NCBI GenBank assembly: GCA_003259005.1 | Contig: QLII01000001.1 | Span: 5,224,501 to 5,288,500, forward strand | From: Spirosoma telluris | GTDB lineage: Bacteria; Bacteroidota; Bacteroidia; Cytophagales; Spirosomataceae | Direction of reading: 5' to 3' | DNA: 64,000 nucleotides | In this document: positions 56,007-64,000 of the stretch, in pieces | Layout: the number at the start of each line of letters is the position of its first letter | Numbering within the stretch: position 1 is the first letter of the stretch | Program-made: the position numbers and the translations under genes | Notes under the pieces: model-generated | The model's database searches: none | Told to the model about the DNA's origin: nothing | What the model saw: the letters and a program-made list of their open reading frames with translations, nothing else

Positions 56007-59000
56007 TCAGAACCCTTCTTTCTCCGCTTCCTTGTCTTTTTTCTTTTCGTCTTTCTTTTTCTCTTCTTTCACGACTTTTTGCCCCGGCTGTATTTTAGGT
56101 TTCGGAGCGGGTTTCGCTTTTGTTTTGTATTGATCGAGATAGCGATCAACGAAGAGGGTCTTCTCATCAACCGTAGCGGGCACCACTTCAATCGTGGCTT
56201 TCCCTGCGTTTTTCGAGCCTGCAATTAAGCGATCATTAATGTCCTGTTCTGAGGTAACAATGGCCAACTGGCCTAAAGCGGTGGGTGAGTTGCCAGGCTT
56301 ATAATCATAAAACACCCATACTTCAGGCGACGATTCGAGATAAATACTGGCTTCATCTCCATTCGCCGTCTTTCTAATCTCGACAAAACCATCCATCTGG
56401 GCATTAATATCCGTCGCCATGATGTTCGACACACCCAACTGACCCGTACTATAAAATGAATTATACTTCGTGGACCAACGCAGATTAGCATTGGCCAGGA
56501 CGAGCATGGCATTCAACTTAGGTGATGCCTGGCTGAGAGGTACGTGCTGATTCTGGGCTTTTACACGGTACGTTTCCACGGCTTGCAAACCAATCAGGGG
56601 TAGCAATTTGTCCGAAAGGCGGTTCAGGTCGTCGTCAGCCGCTTCATCGTTTTTCTCTTCCTGGTTTGTTTTAACGAGTTTGTCGGAGATAAGCCCATTA
56701 ATTGGATCAGGAACGGGGAATGCGAAAGCCAGCAACGTATTGAACCGGTACTGACTACTATCAATATTGATCCGTGCCGACCCTGCCGAAAGCAAATACT
56801 CGTTCGGTGCCGAATTCATCAGGTTCATCTTCCCTTTGAAGGTCATCACCCCACGAGCATCGTTGAAGGTGAAGGCGTTCTCTACCTCTTCGTCAGCACT
56901 GGCAATGGTAGCGGTACTATCCGTTTTCGTACTGTCAGCAGCGGGAGCAGGTGCCACAGCATTAGCCTTTCCTGCTGGCAAGTCGCTGCCTTTTGAGGCA
57001 ATTCGATATACCTTGTCTTTTTCGTCGTAACGCATGACGCCAGTTGCCGAAAACAGATCATCATCTTTCGAATCCTCCTTAGGCGACAAAAACGTAGGGT
57101 ATAAGCCTGCACCGCCCAAACGAAAGTGAATCCCAGCAACCAACGGCTGCCCTCCTTCATTTTTGAGGGTTTTATCCACTTTTACCTCTAACCGTTCGGC
57201 AACTTTTTCTTTGAATGGAATCCACCCCCTATCAGGTCCTGCCGTTTTTTTAAGGCAGGTTTTATAAAGCCATCCATCGATAGATCACGGGAGGGCGCCT
57301 GCATGGCAATGGTGCCTTTAAACAGCATTTTCGGAGCCAGTTGCAGGTTATCGTCTTCGTCAACTTCTGCACGGGCAACGGTGAAATAAGTTGTTACGGG
57401 TTTAGCGGTATTATTTCGTTTTCCACGTGTGGCACCCCGACCGGTTTTCTTGGCATCAGCAGTCAACGAGGTCGCATCAGCTTTTGTCGAAGCCACAATT
57501 GGTGCCTCTTTCAACTCGAAACTTCCCATTTTGATGCTAGCCGTATCGCCTTTCGCGGTAGCAAACTGGTAGGTGGCATCACCGGCAAAACGCGTACGGG
57601 AAAGCACCTGAATGTTCCCATTTTTGAGTCGGTGAAATAGAGTAATAGTATCTAGTTCAAGTTTAGCATTTTTCAATGCCAGCATTTCGCCATTACGCCG
57701 AATAGACACCAGCCCTTTATCGGGATAAATACGCGCATCGGCCGAGGTGATATACGGTACGCCACTGATGTTCAGGGTTCGTTTTTCAACGTCGTACAAA
57801 GCCGCCGATGCGTTGAAAGTTAGTCCCTCCTGTTCTTCGGCAGTAGCTGTAAAGGTTGATGTTTTCACATCGCCTTTCATGGCAATGGTTTTGGCATTCA
57901 CATTCCACTGTGCACGATTGATGCTGGTTTTATAGGCCGCAAAGGGAAACTCCATACTGGCCTGTGCCGTATCGCCAATGCTTTCCTTTTTTGTGATGGC
58001 TAGACCAACAATGCCTTTTACCTGGTTAAAGTCTACATTAATATCGTTCCCGAGCAGAATTGGCTTACCGATTTGCGTACCCGGCGTCTCCGTTGTGGGA
58101 AGAATCTTAAACTGAGCGTCGCCAGCCAGGAATCCCTCTTTATTGAATTTAATCGTATTCGAAACCGTCTCAGAGTCTTTCCTTCTCAGGGTTCCCTTTC
58201 CGAATAGCCCCGACGAACGCAGGACTAATCCACCCTCCAGATTGGTTGTCGCGTTGTATAAATTGAAGTTATTTTTCTGGGTCGTAATGACCATACTGTC
58301 CATCTTCGGCCACCACTTCAGACTGAAATTATTTACCTGAACCTGCGGGAAGTAGCCCTTTCCAACCAAGCCTTCCTTAATTTCCCCTTTTTCACCAGAA
58401 GCCAGCAGCGAGTCGGTCATAAACAAAATACCTTTGGTATTCAGGGTAGCTGTCATGTGACTCAACACGCCTTCAGACCGAAGTCCGCTCTTGTCCATCG
58501 TCAGTTCACCTGTAAATTTCACGGTCGAAGGGCTTGTACCTTTCTTGCCTGCATACACGGGGTAGCCAGTTACGGGTGCTTTGTGTATAAATCCCAGTGT
58601 ATTATCCGGCATGGTGACGAGCTGGGCTTTGAAAGGGGGAAAATGCCATCGGAATAGAAGGTGCCTACAAAAGAAATATCACCCTTACCAAGACTATCGT
58701 TGTCGATGGCCGGAATTTTGAAATAGACTTTCTGGTTGTACGTGATATTTCCCCGAACAGGCTGGTTAAAGTATACGGTCATCCCTCCGGCATCACTAAG
58801 CGCTGCGTAGTTTTCTTACCTGCCACCTGACCCGATTTGTTATCGGCACTGGCCAGGTAAACCGTTCCAGGATTCTCGTATTTAATATCGCCCCCAATTC
58901 CCCCTCTTTCCCCTGAGCTGCCAACTTCTGCGACGAAAAGGTGATGGAGTCAATCTTATTGAGGTTCATTGAGAACTTGTCGTAATTAAATTTCAGGTCG

Positions 59001-61071
59001 CGACCCGCGTAACGCAGTGTTCCTGCTTTAAGCTGGCCATTGAGTGTGAAATCACGGCCTTTGCCTATTCGCAATACTTTATCAGATGGATAGCCGAATA
59101 CTTTCAGCGAGTCCGATATGGTGAATTGATTAACTCCCCGAATGGTCAGAATTTTGTCGTCGAGATTAATGCTGGCGTTCTTGATGCTGTCGTTTGAGGC
59201 AAATACCGATTGCACCTGAAAGTTGTCATAGTCGCTTTTCTTCGAATAGGCCAGCACATACAGAATTCCTTTCTGGCTTAGGCGCATCTCCTGGGTTGTA
59301 GGGTTACGGGTGATATAACCTTCCAGCACCATTCGGTTCAGAGAGCCCCGAAGCGAAACAGGGTTCACATTTTTGGCAAACTGAGTAATATCGTCGTCAT
59401 AGAATGTACGTTGTTTTTTTGTCGAAACAAAATTTGCCACGATTTGTAGGGGGTGGAATCCATAGTCGACAGTCAGGTCAGCATAACGCTGCGGCTGGAA
59501 GTAATCGAATGACTCGAACCGAACCGGAATCTCTCGTTTGGCTCCAACCTGATAGAAATCAACTTTTCGGCGAGGCAAATCCCAGCGCACGACCTCGGCA
59601 GGATGTAGAACTTGTGGTATGAATCGGCGTAGGGAACCCGCGCGAAATCAGTCCGTTGCTCACGATCCAGCCAGGCAATCCGCTGCTTTTTATCATATCG
59701 AAATCGTACGGACGGATGTGTAATCGAATCGGCCTCAATGTAACCAATGAATGAGGCTGACATAGCCGAAATGGTTGGTCGCGACGTACCTTTTGCAGAA
59801 GCTGCTGGTTTTGCAGGTTCAGTTGTGTTAAAGCCAGACTGTGCTAATCCGGCCTGGGTTGAATCAGGCACACCTCCGTTAGCCGAAGTTGTGTCGCTCA
59901 TATTAAAATCGAACCGGCGACTGGTGGCTTTGAAGGCCGGTTTTCCATTGTATTTAACAGTCAACAGAGCAGGCTGCCCACTAGCCGATGCCCCAACCAT
60001 TTGCGTTCCCGACAAGGCTAACCCACCCCGGTAGTCTATATCTGGCCCCAAATCAGGCAGTTTAACATCATTTTGCCACGACATGAATCGTGGATAGGTG
60101 ATAGGGCCGCCTTTTTTCTTGCTGACATACTCAAACACACCTTTAATCGGTTTGGCAGGTCCATATGTCAACGTAACATCATCGGCTTGTAGGCGGGGGT
60201 TCATGGTCGTAAGTGCATACTCACTGAGTGTCACGAAAATATCAGGTCGCCCTGCTGTTGCCCAGGTAAATTTGCCTCCCTGGCCAACCAATACACCATC
60301 CTTGAGCATTAAATCACCACTGGTATTCGCTAACACTGCCGAATCGCCATTCGCGACCATCGCCAGTGTCACATCCTTCAAGGTAATAAGTGCTCCCGAA
60401 ACCGTTGGAATGGGTCGGCGCTGCGGGATGTACTGAGGACCCAACTGACGCGGTTGCGTCGAATCGGCAGGGACAGGCGTATCCCACCCATCGAACCGGG
60501 ATCGTTCAGCAGCCGCTTTGGCAGCAGCGATTGAATCGGCCGGTGTCTGAATAGCTCCCGGCTGAACAGGTTTCAACGCGTCAACGTAGTGCAGTTCATA
60601 CGTACCCCCAAGCGCGTAGAGTTTGTTGTAATTGCTCGCATAGAGTTCATGCCGTTCCATGAATCGCCGAGTGGTTTCAAGACTTCGGGCAAAAGCCTTA
60701 GGATCGTTCGCGTCGAATAGTTTTTCGGCAATGGTTAGCAGGCCGTCGATGTTCGTAGCGGGCTGTTGCTGGGTAGTTAGGTAGAGCGCTTCATAGAAAG
60801 GGACAAAGTGTGTGGCCGCTGGCAATCGTTTCTGATTCATCTTCCGGCTCAGAACCATCACGCGCTCCTGTTGCTGGGCAGAGAGTCGATTTTCTGACCA
60901 GAGCGCCTGCAAATTCGTCCCGGCCCGCACAGCTACCGGGCCACCCGTTGCCATTAGTTTTTGAACGTCGGCCATGAACTGGTCTGGCTTATCGGAAAGC
61001 CGAACCGCCTGACCGAACGATACGGTCAGGGTTATCAGGCTTAGTATCAGGCTATAATAAATACGATTCAT
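56007..61071 (-). CDS. Very large secreted protein of unknown function; five apparent frameshifts
   Basis: About 1,689 residues when read through. Signal peptide MNRIYYSLILSLITLTVSFG; a helical N-terminal part (to about residue 170), a Pro/Gln linker, then many beta-rich segments with repeated motifs such as GLVGKGYFPQVQ and KGTIAMQAPS, and a Lys/Glu tail (KKDEKKKDKEAEKEGF). It resembles no family I can name with certainty; a role in the cell envelope is a guess. Frames break near 59598, at 58891-58895, 58811-58814, 58635-58639 and 57225-57229; four are in homopolymers. Conservation of fold-like segments through every break argues for one gene. It lies 38 bases after prmA. Confidence 0.65.
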
Positions 61072-61109
61072 ATCCAGAAACTGACTACCATTCGACTAGT
61101 CGAACGCTA

Positions 61110-61940
61110 TCAGGGTTTATAAAATGACAAAGAAGTCCATTGATTTGTTGTTGCTCGATTGGCCAGGCTCAATCCGACCTCCAACGCTTTCTGTTCAATA
61201 TCTGGCGCGTCGTTTTCGTAAAAACCACTCACAACAAGATACCCGTTTTTCGTCAATAAATTTGTGTAGAAGGGAATTTCAGCCAGTAATATATTCCGGT
61301 TGATATTGGCGAGTACGATATTGTATTGGGTCGTCGGGTCAACATCGGCAATCGTCCCCTGAAACACCGTAGTCTTCGGGCAGTCGTTTAGCTCAGCGTT
61401 TTCACGGGCATTTTCAACGGCCCACTCTTCAATATCGAACGCCAATATCGTCTGGGCACCCATTTTCTCGGCCAGAATGGCCAGGATTCCGGTACCACTA
61501 CCCACATCGAGTACTGATTTTCCCACAAAATCAAGGCCAAGCTGTTGTTCCAGCATCATGGCGGTGGTTTCATGATGGCCGGTACCAAATGACATCTTCG
61601 GGTTAATGACAATGTCGTAACGAAACCGGGCATCCGACTCATGGAAGGACGCCCGGACCCGAACCTGGTCGGCAACTTCTATCGGCTCATAATCGCGCTC
61701 CCACTCGGCGTTCCAGTTTCGTTTCTCTAACGAACTAACTTCATAGGCTATTGCGGTCTGACCCTCGTATTTAGTAATCAATTCCTGTACGGCCTTTTCG
61801 TCAAAATCTGACTCAATGATGTACGCACTAAGCCCTTCGTCGGTTTCAACAAACGACTCAAAACCAAGTTCAGCTAATTCAGCGGTGAGGATATCGGTAT
61901 AATCGGGCGACAGACGCAGTTGGAGTTCAGTATAATTCAT
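61110..61940 (-). CDS. prmA: Ribosomal protein L11 methyltransferase
   Basis: 276 residues. It trimethylates amino groups of ribosomal protein L11 using S-adenosylmethionine. N-terminal L11-recognition domain (MNYTELQLRLSPDYTDILTA) and the PrmA methyltransferase core: VINPKMSFGTGHHETTAMML, SVLDVGSGTGILAILAEK, AFDIEEWAVENARENAELN, and NIVLANINRNILLAEIP (the catalytic N-P-P-Y-like site is NINRN, as in PrmA). ATG start. It sits between the thioredoxin-fold gene and the giant gene on the same strand with short gaps. Confidence 0.93.
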   Translation of the reverse strand: MNYTELQLRLSPDYTDILTAELAELGFESFVETDEGLSAYIIESDFDEKAVQELITKYEGQTAIAYEVSSLEKRNWNAEWERDYEPIEVADQVRVRASFHESDARFRYDIVINPKMSFGTGHHETTAMMLEQQLGLDFVGKSVLDVGSGTGILAILAEKMGAQTILAFDIEEWAVENARENAELNDCPKTTVFQGTIADVDPTTQYNIVLANINRNILLAEIPFYTNLLTKNGYLVVSGFYENDAPDIEQKALEVGLSLANRATTNQWTSLSFYKP

Positions 61941-62007
61941 ACATCAAAGTAACGAAAAAGGGTAAGCCATTTGGCCTACCCCGATAGAAACTTAACGCGT
62001 AATTTAT

Positions 62008-63339
62008 TTATAGCGTGCCATTTTTCATTTTGTTCAGTGTTGCCTCTAACGAAGCAATCATTGGTGAGCCTCTGCCTTTTTCTCTATTAACGGCTTTCGT
62101 TTGCCACTCTAAAGCCTCTTCTTTTCGCCCTAGCCAGTACAAAATGTGTGCATAGGTATCCATCAGGCTTCCATCTTCTCTGTACTCAAGGGTACGCTTT
62201 GACCAGCTTAGCGCTTTCTTGAGATAAACCGTATCACGCGTTAGCTCCTGAAAGTCCCAGGCGGCCTGGTTCAGTGCGCTGACAAAACGCTGTGTATTGG
62301 GGAAGGCCACCACCGAAACCATCTGACCGGGAACCAAAGGCTTAGTTCCATTGGGCTGTGGGAATTCTCCCCGCATCCGACGCTGGTGATCTAATTCGTC
62401 CAGTTTCTGAACTGAATCGACTCGGGCCGTCATAAACTGCTTATCATAATAGTCGGATGCCAGTCGCAGGTATTGAAGTGTGTCCTGAATGCCCCGGAAA
62501 TAGCGCATCATAACCCACTGCTGGGCAGCTATGCCATTTTTATAATCGTTCTGATAGGTTCGTAGTCGGAAAATGGCTGTTCGACTGGCTAAGGATACGT
62601 TTTTTTCTTTGATTGCCTTCCGAAGTGAGTTGTTGACAATCCGATTATTTAACTCAACAGCTTTATATAAGCTATCCGTTTTCGCATAATTCTGCCTAAA
62701 GACCGAATCAGCTTTACTCCCTACTACGGGCCCCTGCTCAAATATAAACCGAAGAAGGCTTCCTGACCGTAAAGAATCGGAGGGTAGACTAAGCACGTAT
62801 GCGTCTAATTGGTCGTTTGTCGATAACCCCATTTCCTGTAAGCGATCAATATAGGTTCGCATAAATTGGGATGAGCGATTACCTTGGGCATACGCTTCCG
62901 TCAATGATTTTAGCGGACGTTCCTTATTCTTCGTAAGAGCCTCTTCTGCTTTTTCCAGATAAAGCCTGTCAAAACTGGTGCTGCCACAATACCGGACAAG
63001 CGGGTTTTCATCCGCATCCATAAATAGCGACGACGGCATGCACTCAACGTCTACTTTCTCGGCTAGCTCTTTACCAATCCCGGTTGTTCCATCAGTGCGA
63101 AAACTAATAAAATGCAAAGCGAATTTCTCCTGCATCAGGGGGCTATTAAACGCGGTTGAAGCTACTTCGGTACAGGCTCCACAACTTGGCTTATCAAAAT
63201 GCAGGAACAACAGCTTCTTCTCTTTTTTTGCTTTCTTTAAGGCGTCGGCCCAACTGCCTTTCTCAAAAACAATACCTTGCGCCGATAAAAACCCAGGTGT
63301 CAATACAAACAAAAACAGGAATGGATATAGTAATTTCAT
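62008..63339 (-). CDS. Secreted protein with N-terminal thioredoxin fold
   Basis: 443 residues. Signal peptide MKLLYPFLFLFVLTPGFLSA. Residues about 25-150 form a thioredoxin-like domain with a CxxC motif (FDKPSCGACTEVASTAFNSP) and the cis-Pro region (VDVECMPSSLFMDADENP). The rest, about 290 residues, is helical with TPR-like character (DTLQYLRLASDYYDKQF, MDTYAHILYWLGRKEEALEW). Such proteins are thought to act as periplasmic disulfide or redox proteins, with the partner unknown. ATG start. It precedes prmA on the same strand by 67 bases. Confidence 0.75.
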   Translation of the reverse strand: MKLLYPFLFLFVLTPGFLSAQGIVFEKGSWADALKKAKKEKKLLFLHFDKPSCGACTEVASTAFNSPLMQEKFALHFISFRTDGTTGIGKELAEKVDVECMPSSLFMDADENPLVRYCGSTSFDRLYLEKAEEALTKNKERPLKSLTEAYAQGNRSSQFMRTYIDRLQEMGLSTNDQLDAYVLSLPSDSLRSGSLLRFIFEQGPVVGSKADSVFRQNYAKTDSLYKAVELNNRIVNNSLRKAIKEKNVSLASRTAIFRLRTYQNDYKNGIAAQQWVMMRYFRGIQDTLQYLRLASDYYDKQFMTARVDSVQKLDELDHQRRMRGEFPQPNGTKPLVPGQMVSVVAFPNTQRFVSALNQAAWDFQELTRDTVYLKKALSWSKRTLEYREDGSLMDTYAHILYWLGRKEEALEWQTKAVNREKGRGSPMIASLEATLNKMKNGTL

Positions 63340-63542
63340 ATGATGTAAATTATGATGTGACAGTTGAGCTTATACATGAAAACATGGTCTACAAATCAAC
63401 AATCCAAACAACACAATTACAAGTTAGTCATCTTCAGGATACCCCCATATGCGCGACATAAAACGTATCAATTAGTTAATACAGGATCGTTTAAACAGCG
63501 TTTCTTTGTTTACCGATTTCACTGAAACCTCCTCTATCTAGT

Positions 63543-64000
63543 ATGAAAAACGCCTTTCTCATTATCGATGCCCAATACGATTTCTGTCATCCCGAGGGTG
63601 CCCTGTTTGTGCCAGGTGCGGGGAGGATATTGAGCGAATAGCATCGCTTATCCAGCAATACGCTGACCAGATTGACCATATCGTTGTTACACTCGATACG
63701 CATCATGTGTTAGACATTGCCCATCCGTTATTCTGGCATGATGCCTCAGGCAATCACCCAGTGCCATTTACGCAAATCACGGGCGCGGATATTGATGCGG
63801 GTCGATGGATACCACGATTTTCGGTCGAAAAAGCAAAAAAGTACATTCATGATCTGGAAGCTGATGGTCAGTTTGCTCATTTCATCTGGCCCGAACACTG
63901 TCTGATTGGATCACGGGGGCGGCCTTGCATGACACCTTACTTGGGGCGCTAAAAGGATGGTCAGGCCAGCGTGATCTCGACTATATTGCAGTTCAAAAAG
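63543..64000 (+). CDS. Isochorismatase/nicotinamidase-like cysteine hydrolase; two apparent frameshifts, cut by window end
   Basis: The visible 458 bases encode about 153 residues. It begins MKNAFLIIDAQYDFCHPEGA with the catalytic Asp in IIDAQYDFC; VVTLDTHHVLDIAHPLFW is the metal/substrate region, and WPEHCLIGSRG carries the PEH-C segment seen before the active-site loop. The frame breaks at a G4 run (63620-63623, five expected) and a G5 run (63915-63919, six expected), the same type of single-base loss seen throughout the window. Nicotinamidase-related amidases hydrolyse amides of small cyclic substrates; the exact one here is unknown. The active-site Cys is beyond the window end. Confidence 0.7.

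Noticed and set aside
951..64000. Programmed frameshifting or widespread pseudogenes as the cause of the frame breaks
   Set aside because: The breaks are all one-base losses in mostly G/C runs, in unrelated genes, without slippery-site or downstream structure signals; artefact is simpler.
1..64000. tRNA, rRNA, insertion sequences or prophage
   Set aside because: None recognised by eye in any gap or frame; a dedicated scan would be needed to be sure.

Overview
The window looks like chromosome of a Bacteroidota bacterium of the order Cytophagales, most like Spirosoma and relatives (the genus is a guess). Evidence: a SusC/SusD pair, a propeller-type hybrid sensor kinase, the housekeeping order DUF177-rpmF-plsX-fabH-efp-accB-accC, candidate promoters with the Bacteroidota TAnnTTTG -7 box, and no obvious Shine-Dalgarno sequences. 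I saw no tRNA, rRNA, CRISPR array, transposase or phage gene.

Layout. 1-10.1 kb: end of a membrane-protein gene, a TM2-domain protein, an S9 prolyl oligopeptidase, an orphan two-component-propeller histidine kinase, a DnaQ-like exonuclease, an S41-type peptidase, a small protein and a DMT-family transporter. 10.3-18.9 kb: a lipid/translation cluster (DUF177, L32, PlsX, FabH, EF-P, AccB, AccC) followed by a sodium/solute symporter and a serine hydrolase. 19.0-21.4 kb: a myo-inositol oxygenase and a second symporter. 21.3-31 kb: GNAT, DinB-like, NUDIX, Dps, L-2-hydroxyglutarate oxidase, a TrpD2-like protein, a membrane protein and a SWIM/SNF2 helicase. 31-54.6 kb: a carbohydrate-utilisation locus. 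A LacI regulator, a secreted esterase-like hydrolase and a Tat-exported Gfo/Idh/MocA oxidoreductase lie on the minus strand. SusC, SusD, an FMN_bind-like secreted protein, a secreted FAD oxidoreductase, ApbE, a secreted alpha/alpha-barrel hydrolase, a symporter, a GH2 enzyme and a second FAD oxidoreductase lie on the plus strand. A GMC oxidoreductase converges on them. 54.7-64 kb: a CPBP protease, an antitoxin-like fragment, a huge secreted protein of about 1,690 residues, PrmA, a thioredoxin-fold protein and a cut-off amidase of the isochorismatase family.

How the parts fit. The 31-54.6 kb locus should bind a glycan with SusCD, cut it with GH2, the barrel hydrolase and the esterase, and import the product by a Na+ symporter. 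It also carries an unusual set of redox proteins: two FAD enzymes, a GMC enzyme, an NAD(P)-type oxidoreductase, ApbE (a protein FMN transferase) and a secreted protein with a DxxxGAT motif that could be ApbE's target. A 38-bp palindrome made of two operator-like sites lies between lacI and susC.

Two cautions. First, seven genes carry 14 single-base losses in total. Twelve are in G/C runs, one in an A/T run and one is not in a run. This looks like homopolymer under-calling in the assembly, so I describe these genes as single products. Second, many intergenic gaps, the start regions of apbE, lhgO and the CPBP gene, and one site inside the histidine kinase gene hold long perfect or near-perfect inverted repeats of several families.
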